Shown: one piece after another, positions 8,399-17,096 of the stretch | Layout of the letters: each line of letters opens with the position of its first letter | How positions within the stretch are numbered: the first letter of the stretch is position 1 | NCBI RefSeq assembly: GCF_014641075.1 | Contig: NZ_BMHP01000002.1 | Coordinates: 992,001-1,056,000 of the forward strand | Source of the DNA: Paenibacillus nasutitermitis | Lineage (GTDB): Bacteria > Bacillota > Bacilli > Paenibacillales > Paenibacillaceae | Direction: 5' to 3' | DNA: 64,000 nucleotides | The notes under the pieces: model-generated | Told to the model about the DNA's origin: nothing | Seen by the model: the letters and a program-made list of their open reading frames with translations, nothing else | Databases searched by the model: none | Made by a program: the position numbers and the translations under genes

Positions 8399-8611
8399 GA
8401 GTTTTTAGCGTTACTTCTTCGAATAATCGCTCATGCGAGCTGAAAACTCACTTCGGAAGCAAACACCTTGAGTTTTTAGCGTTACTTCTTCGAATTATCG
8501 CTCATGCGAGCTGAAAACTCACTTCGGAAGCAATCACCTTGCGTTTTTAGCGTTACTTCTTTGAATTATTGCTCATGCGAGCTGAAAACTCACTTCGGAA
8601 GCAGACACTTC
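8399..8611. repeat. Three tandem copies of a 71-bp unit with internal dyads
   Basis: Units start at 8399, 8470 and 8541 and differ by only a few bases. Each unit has a long imperfect inverted repeat, GAGTTTTTAGC to GCTGAAAACTC, with CGCTCATGCGAG between, followed by ACTTCGGAAGC. The array fills the gap between yqhT and efp, so it is probably transcribed as a chain of hairpins in the aroQ-yqhT-efp message. No ORF. Confidence 0.95.
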
Positions 8612-8633
8612 ATTCCTTTTATATGTAAAGCAC

Positions 8634-9707
8634 TCATTCCAAAATCGTAAGTTCCTTCGGAGATGAGGTTAACAACATATTGCCGGTCTCGGTGATCACG
8701 ATATCATCCTCAATGCGTACCCCGCCAAAACCCGGGAGATAAATACCAGGTTCCACCGTAACGGTCATACCTGGCTGCAGCACAACATTGCCCGTCTTGG
8801 ACAGCCTTGGCGCTTCATGAATTTCCATCCCCAGCCCATGACCGGTTCCATGACCAAAATAGTCGCCGTATCCATATCTGGCTATGACTTCACGTGCCAG
8901 CGAATCTGCATCGCGTCCAGTCATGCCAGGCTTTATTCCCGCAAGAGCGGTCATCTGCGCTTCCAATACGATTGCATAAATCTCTTTGTGCTTGTCGGTT
9001 GGAGTCCCGACCACAACGGTCCGGGTTATATCCGAGCAGTACCCCTTATAATAAGCTCCAAAATCAAGCTTCACAAATTCATTACGGCCGATAATCCGCT
9101 CGCTTGCAACGCCATGCGGCAGTGCCGAACGTTCGCCTGAAGCGACAATCGTTTCAAAGGATGAAGAGGTGGCGCCTTTGCTTCTCATATACATTTCCAT
9201 CTCAAGGGCGATATCCAGCTCTTTGGCACCGGTTTTGATAAAACTCAAAATATGCGCATACGTATGATCCGCCAGCACAGCCGCTTCTTTCATAACGGCA
9301 AGCTCTGCTTCGTCCTTGATCAGCCGCAGTTCTTCCACTGCGCCGGCCGCCGGGACCAGTTGAATGCCTTCAAGCTGCTTGGTCCATGACGCATATTCCC
9401 GGTATACGACATGATCTTCCTCGAATGCAAGCTTGCGTATTCCAGCCGATGAGGCCAATTCCTTCACGGTATCCAACATATTTTGCCCATGTTCGACGAC
9501 CGTAAATGACGTTGCTTGAAGCGGAGCCTGCGACATATACCGGAAATCCGTAATCAGCCAGTTGTGCGCCTGCGTAATCAGCAGCACGCCTGCTGAACCG
9601 GTAAACCCGCTCAGGTAGCGCCGGTTAACGGAGCTCGTTATAAGAATGCCGTCTGCATCCATCTGGGAAAGCTTGCTTCTGATGCCTGCCAATCGATTGT
9701 TCGTCAT
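8634..9707 (-). CDS. yqhT: M24 family Xaa-Pro peptidase (YqhT/PepQ-like)
   Basis: Two-metal peptidase that removes residues next to proline. 357 residues: N-terminal creatinase-like domain (about 1-130, ITSSVNRRYLSGFTGSAG) and a pita-bread catalytic domain. Metal ligands seen: Asp in KLDFGAYYKGY, Asp in CSDITRT, His in GHGTGHGLG, Glu in EIHEAP / VEPGIY and Glu in RIEDD. ATG 9707 has AAAGGG eight nt upstream; GTG 9716 is too close to it. Lies between aroQ and efp. Dipeptidase versus aminopeptidase P activity cannot be told from sequence. Confidence 0.9.
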   Translation of the reverse strand: MTNNRLAGIRSKLSQMDADGILITSSVNRRYLSGFTGSAGVLLITQAHNWLITDFRYMSQAPLQATSFTVVEHGQNMLDTVKELASSAGIRKLAFEEDHVVYREYASWTKQLEGIQLVPAAGAVEELRLIKDEAELAVMKEAAVLADHTYAHILSFIKTGAKELDIALEMEMYMRSKGATSSSFETIVASGERSALPHGVASERIIGRNEFVKLDFGAYYKGYCSDITRTVVVGTPTDKHKEIYAIVLEAQMTALAGIKPGMTGRDADSLAREVIARYGYGDYFGHGTGHGLGMEIHEAPRLSKTGNVVLQPGMTVTVEPGIYLPGFGGVRIEDDIVITETGNMLLTSSPKELTILE

Positions 9708-9790
9708 CCATACCACCCTTTCAGATACCGCTTATAAAAATAACAAAACCAGGCTGCTAACGCCTGTTATGTCATGGCGGCCTGTCCTTT

Positions 9791-10234
9791 TTAGGCTTGC
9801 GGGTTCAAATGATGCACGAGCGCGGTCAAGCCAAGAATATAGCTTTGTGCGCCGAACCCGGCGATTTGACCGAGCGCGACAGGCGCAGTGACGGAAACGT
9901 GGCGAAAAGGCTCGCGTTTGTGAATATTCGACAAATGGACCTCTACAACAGGAATATTCACGGTGCTTAGAGCATCTCTAAGCGCATAACTGTAATGGGT
10001 CAAAGCCCCAGGGTTGATGACGATGCCGTCTTCTTTACCGTATGCTTCATGTATGCGGTCAATTAAGGCACCTTCATGATTCGACTGGAAGAAGGAGATT
10101 CCGACACCCAGCGATGCGGCATGTCCGCAAACCAGCGATTCAATGTCAGCTAATGTGGTTGTGCCATATACTGCAGGCTCGCGGATACCCAGCATGTTAA
10201 GGTTGGGCCCGTTCAATACGAGAATAGATGCCAT
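9791..10234 (-). CDS. aroQ: Type II 3-dehydroquinate dehydratase
   Basis: Converts 3-dehydroquinate to 3-dehydroshikimate in the shikimate pathway. 147 residues, the usual size. Seen: [13 protein letters not shown] at the N-terminus, with the catalytic Tyr in [33 protein letters not shown]; and [16 protein letters not shown] with the catalytic His. ATG 10234 has GGGAGG upstream. First gene of aroQ-yqhT-efp. Confidence 0.96.
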   Translation of the reverse strand: MASILVLNGPNLNMLGIREPAVYGTTTLADIESLVCGHAASLGVGISFFQSNHEGALIDRIHEAYGKEDGIVINPGALTHYSYALRDALSTVNIPVVEVHLSNIHKREPFRHVSVTAPVALGQIAGFGAQSYILGLTALVHHLNPQA

Positions 10235-10326
10235 GTTGTTCCTCCCGGTGCTTGGATCAATTGCAATTTTACCACAAAGACCCTCGCTTTGAGAAGAGAT
10301 AGGTTCCTGCTTTGACGCCCTTCCCC

Positions 10327-10905
10327 TTAAGAACCCATCTTCGTTAATTTCCCGCTCCCGCCTAACGGTTCCCGTGAGGCCTCATCTGTAAATTCAAATG
10401 CGATTGTATATCCGATAAACAGACCCCAAATCAGAAATACGCAACATTCGCTGATCATGCTGTCCAATCCCCATTTGTTCAGCGGAGGCGTCACTTTCAG
10501 CATGGGGCACACCACCGCAAAAAGAATGGCCCACCAAACCAAACCATATGCTACACCGCACCACGGTCCGCGGATTCGGCCAAGCACCAGCTTGTAAATC
10601 AGTGTTGCGGCAATCGAGAAGATGATAAAACAGCCAAGCCCGCTCAGATGACCCCACCCCGTCAAGAGAAAGGAATGGCGGAAGAAAGGATCGGCCAAAA
10701 AGCCGGGAATAATGGTTGTAAAATGGAACGTGTATAGCAGCCACCGCACCATCCCCCATATAAGTCCCGCGAAAAACCCTAACTGGATGCAATACCAGAA
10801 AGGATTTGTCCGATGCTGTCCTTTATAATCGGCTTTTTTTTCATTGTCTTTCGCCTTCTTGTCCTGGTCATCCTTTACTTCATTCGTTTCCGGCTTGTCA
10901 GACAT
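10327..10905 (-). CDS. yqhR: YqhR family membrane protein
   Basis: Function unknown. 192 residues: a charged Lys/Asp/Glu-rich N-terminus (1-35), then four hydrophobic segments, with [21 protein letters not shown] and a Trp-rich [13 protein letters not shown]. The start MSDKPETNE at 10905 follows GGAG; the frame runs open to 10989 without support. Divergent from yqhQ, as in the Bacillus yqhQ-yqhR region. Confidence 0.8.
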   Translation of the reverse strand: MSDKPETNEVKDDQDKKAKDNEKKADYKGQHRTNPFWYCIQLGFFAGLIWGMVRWLLYTFHFTTIIPGFLADPFFRHSFLLTGWGHLSGLGCFIIFSIAATLIYKLVLGRIRGPWCGVAYGLVWWAILFAVVCPMLKVTPPLNKWGLDSMISECCVFLIWGLFIGYTIAFEFTDEASREPLGGSGKLTKMGS

Positions 10906-11111
10906 GCGACCCGCTCCATTCCTTTGTGGTAAAACTGCCGTTTTCAGAAGTAGTATGCGCCGGTTCCAGCTCTGGTAAACGATGGCCATTCAAGGGAATC
11001 CGCTCTGCCCAGGGACACTCGCAATCGAATGCGGAATCAAGTACAATAAGAACATAAAGTTCTTATATCAGATACGGCTTATAGGCCGAAAAAAAGGATG
11101 GTGATTCGCCC

Positions 11112-12086
11112 TTGTCGCAAAACTCGCGCAATATATATGGCGGACAAGCCGTTATTGAAGGGGTCATGTTTGCCGGCAGACATGCGAATGTTACGGCCGT
11201 GCGCCGTAAGAACAATGAAATCGTTTTTTATGAAGTGCCCCGGACAACCAAAACCTGGGTACAGAAACTAAAGAAAGTCCCGCTGGTCCGAGGCGTCGTC
11301 GCCATTTTGGAATCAAGTGCAAAGGGTTCGCAGCATTTGAATTTCTCTATGGAAACCTATGCGGAGGATGAGGTTCCCCCGGAGAAAGCAGAAGAACAGT
11401 CGGAAATTAAAGAAACAAAACCCGAAGAAAAAAGCGGCTGGAGCCTGAGTATGGTAGTCGGTGTTGCCGTTGCCGGTATTATTTCCTTTATTGTGGGAAA
11501 ACTCGTCTTTACCGTCGTCCCTGCTGCTGTGGAAGAGTTGATCTTTGGACGTGCGTTCTCGAATATAATAGTACACAACCTGATTGAAGGCGGGATCAAG
11601 ATTCTTTTCCTGCTCGGATATCTGTACATCATTTCGTTAACGCCTCTCATCAAACGATTATTCCAATATCATGGGGCGGAGCATAAAGTAATAAGTGCTT
11701 ATGAAGCCGGCGTGGATCTGACTGTAGCCAATGTACAGAAATTTACCCGCCTGCATTACCGCTGTGGAAGCAGTTTCATGGTCTTCTCGGTTCTGGTCGG
11801 CGTTATCGTCTATTCTTTCTTTCATTGGGATTCCATGTGGGAGCGGATCTATATAAGAGTCCTGCTTCTGCCGGTTGTGCTTGGATTCTCGTACGAAGCA
11901 CTTCGCGTTACCAATTCCATGCGGGAACTCCCCGTACTCCGGTATTTGGGTTATCCCGGATTATGGCTTCAAAAGCTGACGACCAAAGAGCCAAACGACG
12001 ATCAGGTCGCCGTTTCCATCGCTTCCTTCAATCGCATGCTTGAGCTGGATCGTCAAGGAACGCCACCGCAGCTTGTAAAAGTATAG
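11112..12086 (+). CDS. yqhQ: YqhQ family (DUF1385) membrane protein
   Basis: Function unknown. 324 residues. Starts IYGGQAVIEGVMFAGRHA, the family hallmark, followed by a soluble part, an acidic linker near residues 85-105, and four membrane segments. The signature YHGAEHKVISAYEAG and LHYRCGSSF are present. TTG start at 11112, with GGTG eight nt upstream. Followed after 20 nt by a small membrane protein gene. Confidence 0.88.
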   Translation: MSQNSRNIYGGQAVIEGVMFAGRHANVTAVRRKNNEIVFYEVPRTTKTWVQKLKKVPLVRGVVAILESSAKGSQHLNFSMETYAEDEVPPEKAEEQSEIKETKPEEKSGWSLSMVVGVAVAGIISFIVGKLVFTVVPAAVEELIFGRAFSNIIVHNLIEGGIKILFLLGYLYIISLTPLIKRLFQYHGAEHKVISAYEAGVDLTVANVQKFTRLHYRCGSSFMVFSVLVGVIVYSFFHWDSMWERIYIRVLLLPVVLGFSYEALRVTNSMRELPVLRYLGYPGLWLQKLTTKEPNDDQVAVSIASFNRMLELDRQGTPPQLVKV

Positions 12087-12106
12087 GAAAAGAAAGGGTG
12101 AAGGTC

Positions 12107-12397
12107 ATGTCTCGAAAAATGAGCCCCATGCTTGTTGTCATCCTGGCATTAGTTGTGATCGGTCTGGTTTCCCAATCCCTTACTAGCCCTTTTCAGCTCA
12201 TTATTCCCGTAGCCGTTTTCGGTGCTATTTTCCTTCTTTACAAATTCCCACCCGGAGGGGCCAGGTCAGCCAAACCGCGCTCAAGAGCAATCCCCCGCCG
12301 CGACCAGGCGCAGGGCAAGACAAAAACTAAAAAAGCCATGCCCTTCCGCGTCATTGAAGGCGGCAAAGATGATGATAATTTGCCCAAATATCATTAG
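12107..12397 (+). CDS. Small membrane protein, function unknown
   Basis: 96 residues. Two N-terminal hydrophobic helices (LVVILALVVIGLVSQSL and IPVAVFGAIFLLY), then a basic tail rich in Arg, Lys and Pro ending in FRVIEGGKDDDN. ATG 12107 follows AAAGGGTG; GTG 12098 is the alternative. Same strand and 20 nt behind yqhQ, so probably co-transcribed. I do not recognise a named family. Confidence 0.75.
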   Translation: MSRKMSPMLVVILALVVIGLVSQSLTSPFQLIIPVAVFGAIFLLYKFPPGGARSAKPRSRAIPRRDQAQGKTKTKKAMPFRVIEGGKDDDNLPKYH

Positions 12398-12406
12398 TAC
12401 ACCTCT

Positions 12407-13315
12407 TTATAGGGTAGCTTGCTCGAAGAAGGCTGCAGCAGCATCATAGCCGGAGACAAACAGTTGATCGCTTTGTTCCTTCGACAAATGAAACTGTGTG
12501 GTACGAATGCCGAGCGTCGGAATCTTGACCGTCCGGTCGGTATTCTTTCTCTTGATGTAACGTTCGTCATGCGCCTGCAGCATGGTTTCGAATATCGCTT
12601 GAAACATGGAGACCGGACCCCTGATGCGATGGGGTTCGGTTTTATTTTTGCCTACCATCTGATAGCCGACGGTTGGAACCGGTTTCTCCATTCCCCGCTG
12701 TTCGGTGTCAAAAATCCATAACGGAAAATTGCTCAACAAGCCCCCATCCACAATATAGGACCATGGCCCGTGCTTCCCTTCAGGGAGCATCATTCTGATC
12801 CGGATCGGATCAAAGAAATACGGAATGCTGGCACTCATCCGGACCGCCGCAGCAATATTCATCTTCTTCGGCTCCTGGCCATAGTACACAATATCATCAG
12901 GAAGCACCAGCAAGCGGCCATTGGAAATGTCCGAAGCGACAATACGCAGCTTGCAGTGCGGCAGATCTCCGAAGGTGCGGACCCCCTTCTTCGCCAGCAG
13001 CTGCTCGATCCAGCCAGTCAAACCCGCCCCGCTGTAAAATCCGCCGTGAACCATCAGCCGCAGCGCCGGCCCGATCACCCCCAAATTATAGATGAAGCCG
13101 CGCCTCAGAAACGATTGGAAAGGCGTCGTCTCCAGCAGCTCCCTAATCTCTCTGCAGGTATAGCCGGCAGCCAGCAATGCGGCTACGATGGCTCCCGATG
13201 AAGTACCGGCAACACGGTTGAAGGTGATTCCCTGTTCTTCCGTTGCGCAAATGGCGCCAGCCAGCGAAATGCCTTTGACCCCCCCGCCTTCAAAAACGGC
13301 GTTGATCAGCTTCAT
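12407..13315 (-). CDS. Patatin-like phospholipase
   Basis: Putative acyl hydrolase with a Ser-Asp dyad. 302 residues. Oxyanion loop FEGGGVKGISLAGA near the N-terminus, nucleophile Ser in the elbow GTSSG (about residue 39), and catalytic Asp in VDGGLLSNFPLWIF. A C-terminal part of about 110 residues follows. ATG 13315 is preceded by GGGAAGGGG at 10 nt; the frame stays open to 13402 without a ribosome site. No signal peptide, so probably cytoplasmic. Substrate unknown. Confidence 0.88.
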   Translation of the reverse strand: MKLINAVFEGGGVKGISLAGAICATEEQGITFNRVAGTSSGAIVAALLAAGYTCREIRELLETTPFQSFLRRGFIYNLGVIGPALRLMVHGGFYSGAGLTGWIEQLLAKKGVRTFGDLPHCKLRIVASDISNGRLLVLPDDIVYYGQEPKKMNIAAAVRMSASIPYFFDPIRIRMMLPEGKHGPWSYIVDGGLLSNFPLWIFDTEQRGMEKPVPTVGYQMVGKNKTEPHRIRGPVSMFQAIFETMLQAHDERYIKRKNTDRTVKIPTLGIRTTQFHLSKEQSDQLFVSGYDAAAAFFEQATL

Positions 13316-13402
13316 ATCTCTGATGCCCCTTCCCTTAAGTCTTTCATTCCGCAATCCTGTAGGGGTAACCGCAGTTCGTTGATATATATGCGGGAACAGC
13401 AT

Positions 13403-13556
13403 GTCTTAAGGTGCGGCGGCACAAACGCAAAAAAATCCGGCCCATTCGAGCAATTGACATGCTATTCGCCAAAGGCTTGCGCAACCTGATCCGACAGGAT
13501 TTGGCGAATTGTGGTTTTGCACAGCCACAGTTCGCCTCCACCAATACGATGTGATA
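13403..13556 (+). other. Intergenic stretch with a 10-bp inverted repeat and a 31-codon ORF
   Basis: Part of the 376-bp gap between the patatin gene and the binding-protein gene. ATTCGCCAAA (13464-13473) and TTTGGCGAAT (13500-13509) are a perfect inverted repeat with a 26-nt loop. A 31-codon plus-strand ORF (13461 region ATG to TGA at 13551-13553) runs straight into the terminator at 13557 but has no good ribosome site. It could be a small RNA or a gene remnant. Confidence 0.35.
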
Positions 13557-13584
13557 AGACACCTCAACGGGTGTCTTTTTCTTT
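13557..13584 (+). terminator. Orphan rho-independent terminator on the plus strand
   Basis: AGACACC, loop, GGTGTCT and then TTTTTCTTT. No recognised plus-strand gene lies upstream, so it implies a short plus-strand transcript or a lost gene. Confidence 0.75.
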
Positions 13585-13603
13585 GAAGTGAAAATGCTGA
13601 CGC

Positions 13604-13645
13604 AAAAAAGAGGTTAACCAGATTTAGCTGGTCAACCTCATTTTT
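13604..13645 (-). terminator. Terminator of the binding-protein gene
   Basis: Stem GAGGTTGACCAG / CTGGTTAACCTC on the minus strand (one wobble pair) followed by six T. The other strand also has five T, so it may work in both directions. Confidence 0.85.
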
Positions 13646-13691
13646 AATTTAACGCGATCGCTGTACCGCATTCTTCATGTCCAAGTCATTA

Positions 13692-15380
13692 TTACTGCGT
13701 TACGGTCTGGAACCACTCATTGACTTCCTTCGTTACTTGTTCGCCGCCGTTTTTCATCCAGCTCGCTACGAATTCGTCGAACGCGTCTACAGGCAATTTG
13801 CCATAGATGATCTTGTTGAAGGTTTCCAGCTCGGATTGACGCAGCAGGTTCCATTTTTCAATCATGGTTGGGGTTGCAGCACCTGTAAAGTAGTTTTGCT
13901 TGCGAATGTCAACTTGAGACATAACCACCTTCGCGGCATACCAGTTTTCAGGCTTGCGGAATTGAGCCTGCTGCTTCTCGTATGGCGTCACCGCTTGGTC
14001 ACCGTTCGCCAGCTTGACCAACGTTGACATATACAGATTAGGAATACGGGCAGGACCGGTAATGTACGGGAATTTGTCAAAGAAATCTTTAATTTTCTCT
14101 TTATCGCTTGTAGGCGTACCATCTACGATATCCCAGTCATACCCTTGGGCAAAACCATATTCATACTTGCTGCCAACCTTCGGGTTTGCCAGGTTATCCA
14201 GCAAGTAATTGTAATAAAGAATAAGGGCCTCGGGATGCTTCGCGTCCTTATTAATCATAAAGGTACTGTTCACACCCGAGTTTTGCCATTTCGTACCGAT
14301 CAATCCATCCGGTCCCGCAGGCACTGGATAAGCTTTATATTTCGAGCCAGGCACGTTTTTCAACAGGTCTGGAGCAGGCCAGTCCGGGACCCAGTTCGCG
14401 CCAGGCAAGATGCCTGCGTTTCCTTTTGTCCACATTTCAGCGGATTTTCCTTCGTCCCACAGTGCAGAGTCCGGGTGAATGTAGCCCTTCTCCATCCATT
14501 CCTGCAGCTTGGCCAACGCCTGCTTGGCACCCGGATTTACAGAGCCGTATTCCAATTTTCCGTTCGCGTCCTTGTTCCACTGTTCTTGCACGGAGCCGTA
14601 GGCGCCGAACAGCCAGTCAAGCGAGCCCATCCATGTGTTTGTATTGCTTTTCAATGTAATGGCAAGCGGATAGACATCCTTGGGGGCCAGTCCGTCGGGA
14701 TTCTCGTTTTTGAATTTGTCCATAATGATCTCCAGATCGGCTATCGTTTTGGGAGCTTCCAGATGAAGCTTCGCCATCCAGTCTTCGCGAAGCCACAGCA
14801 GGGTATCGTCGTTGTCCGTGTACTCCATGATCGGAAGGTTCCACTTCTTGCCGTCTTTGATAAACGGGTACCACAGCTCGGGATTCTGCTTGGCATGGTC
14901 CTTCCACGTTTGATTCGCGTATTTCTCGAACAGCTCGTCGATCGGCAGAAAATTCCCGGAATCAATAAGCTGGTTTGTCAGTACGGAATCGGTAGGCACC
15001 ATGACGAAATCGGGCAGTTTTTCACCGGACGTCAGCGCAAGCTGGAGTTGCTGCTTATATTGATCCCCACCGGCCGGATACCAGGTGTCTTTGTGCTTCA
15101 GACCCAGCGTTTCCAGCATCCAACGGTCATGAATGTTGTTTTCCTTCGTTTCCCCTTTGGTATACTCCCGCGGCATAATAACGGTACTGATTTCAATCGG
15201 CGGATCATATTTCCCTTTCTCGAAAGCAAGATCGGCTTCGGATTTCGTATCCGTTTCTGCGGCAGCCGGGCTTTCCGTGCTTGGGCCAGCGGTATTTCCC
15301 TTTTCGTTCCCATTGCTGCAAGCCGATACAATAAGCATCAAGACGATGAGCGGCAGCCATATTTTCATCCTTTTAAACAT
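13692..15380 (-). CDS. Lipoprotein extracellular solute-binding protein, oligosaccharide type
   Basis: Substrate-binding lipoprotein of an ABC importer, anchored outside the membrane. 562 residues, matching the large LipO/YtcQ-like group of Paenibacillus. The signal peptide ends in the lipobox LIVSAC with Cys21; a low-complexity Ser/Ala/Glu linker follows to about residue 50. ATG 15380 has AGGGGG nine nt upstream. The two partner permeases are at 19057-20922 on the other strand, and the kinase/regulator pair lies between. The group is known to bind plant or host oligosaccharides; the substrate here is not identified. Confidence 0.88.
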   Translation of the reverse strand: MFKRMKIWLPLIVLMLIVSACSNGNEKGNTAGPSTESPAAAETDTKSEADLAFEKGKYDPPIEISTVIMPREYTKGETKENNIHDRWMLETLGLKHKDTWYPAGGDQYKQQLQLALTSGEKLPDFVMVPTDSVLTNQLIDSGNFLPIDELFEKYANQTWKDHAKQNPELWYPFIKDGKKWNLPIMEYTDNDDTLLWLREDWMAKLHLEAPKTIADLEIIMDKFKNENPDGLAPKDVYPLAITLKSNTNTWMGSLDWLFGAYGSVQEQWNKDANGKLEYGSVNPGAKQALAKLQEWMEKGYIHPDSALWDEGKSAEMWTKGNAGILPGANWVPDWPAPDLLKNVPGSKYKAYPVPAGPDGLIGTKWQNSGVNSTFMINKDAKHPEALILYYNYLLDNLANPKVGSKYEYGFAQGYDWDIVDGTPTSDKEKIKDFFDKFPYITGPARIPNLYMSTLVKLANGDQAVTPYEKQQAQFRKPENWYAAKVVMSQVDIRKQNYFTGAATPTMIEKWNLLRQSELETFNKIIYGKLPVDAFDEFVASWMKNGGEQVTKEVNEWFQTVTQ

Positions 15381-15467
15381 GTCGATTATCCCCCTGCAGT
15401 GTAAGATGATTGCTAGTGTTACTTTATCAACTGGCCCAGGAGGTCATCTATATGAATTTTTCAGTTT

Positions 15468-17096
15468 CTATAGGACTCTGTTAGGTTGTTCATGCGCTTC
15501 CCTGAATTCTTGCGGCGTCGTTCCGAACTGCCTTTTAAAAACCTTGATAAAATAAGCCGGATCCAAATAGCCAATTTCGGCGCTGATCTCATAAACCTTC
15601 TTGTCGGTTGTCTTCAGTTTGTGGCAGGCCGTCTCCATCCTCAGGCGGAATACAAATTCGCTTACGCCTTCCCCGGTCTCGTATTTATAAAGCTTGGAGA
15701 GATGGGTGGGATGAAGGTTTACATGATCGGCGAGCGCCCGCAGCGAGACGTCAAGATGCAAATTCGACTCGACAAACCGCTGGATTTTCTTGACGTACAC
15801 AGAGCGGATATCCTTAACGTCCTCGGATGCCCGTTCCTTTAGCTTGCCCAGCGCGTCAAAGGACCAACTCCGAAGCTTGCCGATGGAGGCGAAAGCCTCT
15901 CCCGTCTGAAGAAGCTGAAAGTCCTGCTCCAGCAGTCCCTCAAGCATATATCCGTTGCGATGGCAATAATACGTATAGGAGGATGCGATCATATAACCAG
16001 CTTCCAGGCAATGCTCCCAGGAATAAGACCATTTTGCCTCGAGCTCTGCGAAAATGTGGGACAGTTTCTCTTCCGCAGACTCCCATCGTCCGGCTTCGAG
16101 CAAGTTCTTCAATCCCGGGGGAGCGTGGACGGTGTCCAACACCCCGCAGGACATAGAATTGTCCAAGTCGCTGGCGCGCATGACAAATTCCCGTTCGTCT
16201 CCGACGATTTGCCTGAAGTGAGCAACTGCATGGCGATACCGGTCCGACAGCCTGTCCGGAAAAGGGAAAGGCTCGGAAAGTACGATGGACAGGGTGCCTT
16301 TCAAGAATTGTTTGACTTTCGATTGGAGCTGCATGGCAGATTTCTCCATACTCATGTCTATCCCGATGCCGAGAGACTCCTCCTTAAATTGCAGCAAAAT
16401 GGACAGATAACCATAATCATCCTTGACGCCCCATACATAGGCGAAATCGCCGAAAATCTCTTCGGCAATATTGATAATAGCGTATTCCAGGAGATGCTGA
16501 CCTTTGTTGCGGTATTGCTCAAACTCCTCTTCCATTCGGACGAGCATGAGCGCACAATTCCCAAAGTTGAAGGGCAGGCTATAGTTCTCGAGCTTTCGCT
16601 CCCATTCTTCCATTGAAAGCCGCTCGCCACGCAATGCGCTTTGCAGCAGCTGGCCGCGCAACAGCGGGAGATTGTCCCGGAGAATGTTTCCCATTCGCTC
16701 GTAAGAAGTAATGTTCTCCCATTCTGACTTCAACTGGTCGATGGCGGACCTCACGGCACTGAACAAATCGTTGTCCGTCGGCGGTTTGAGCAAATAATCG
16801 ACAGCCTGATTCCGGAGCGCTTCCTTCGTGTATTCATAGTCCGAATAACCGGACAGAATGATGCATTTAATTTTTTTGTCGCGCTCGCGAATTTTTTCAA
16901 TCAGCTCTATACCCGTCATCTCCGGCATGAGGACATCGGAAATGACGATGTCAATGGGATAGGCATCGAGAATGCCCAGCGCCTCTTGCGCGGAATATGC
17001 CTTATGAACGAGCTCGATGCCCAGCGTATGCCAAGGCTTGGTCGTGGATAAGTTGTCTACCCAGTGGGCTTCGTCATCGACGATGATCATTTGCAT
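15468..17096 (-). CDS. YesN-type response regulator with AraC DNA-binding domain
   Basis: 542 residues. Receiver domain 1-120 with acid pocket DDE at 7-9, phospho-acceptor Asp54 in IVISDVLMP, and conserved Lys in YLLKPP. A long middle region of unknown fold follows, then a C-terminal AraC domain with two helix-turn-helix units from about residue 440 (ALADHVNLHPTHLSKLYKYE and IGYLDPAYFIKVFKRQFG). ATG 17096 follows AAAGGAG at 9 nt and overlaps the kinase gene by 23 nt, so the pair is translationally coupled. It probably controls the adjacent importer. Confidence 0.92.
   Translation of the reverse strand: MQMIIVDDEAHWVDNLSTTKPWHTLGIELVHKAYSAQEALGILDAYPIDIVISDVLMPEMTGIELIEKIRERDKKIKCIILSGYSDYEYTKEALRNQAVDYLLKPPTDNDLFSAVRSAIDQLKSEWENITSYERMGNILRDNLPLLRGQLLQSALRGERLSMEEWERKLENYSLPFNFGNCALMLVRMEEEFEQYRNKGQHLLEYAIINIAEEIFGDFAYVWGVKDDYGYLSILLQFKEESLGIGIDMSMEKSAMQLQSKVKQFLKGTLSIVLSEPFPFPDRLSDRYRHAVAHFRQIVGDEREFVMRASDLDNSMSCGVLDTVHAPPGLKNLLEAGRWESAEEKLSHIFAELEAKWSYSWEHCLEAGYMIASSYTYYCHRNGYMLEGLLEQDFQLLQTGEAFASIGKLRSWSFDALGKLKERASEDVKDIRSVYVKKIQRFVESNLHLDVSLRALADHVNLHPTHLSKLYKYETGEGVSEFVFRLRMETACHKLKTTDKKVYEISAEIGYLDPAYFIKVFKRQFGTTPQEFREAHEQPNRVL

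Noticed and set aside
8399..8611. Possible CRISPR or riboswitch at the 71-bp repeats
   Set aside because: The whole unit is repeated, not alternating repeat and unique spacer, and no known riboswitch core was seen.
14145..15404. 419-codon plus-strand frame
   Set aside because: It is exactly opposite the lipoprotein binding-protein gene, which has a signal peptide, lipobox and ribosome site; the plus frame has none.
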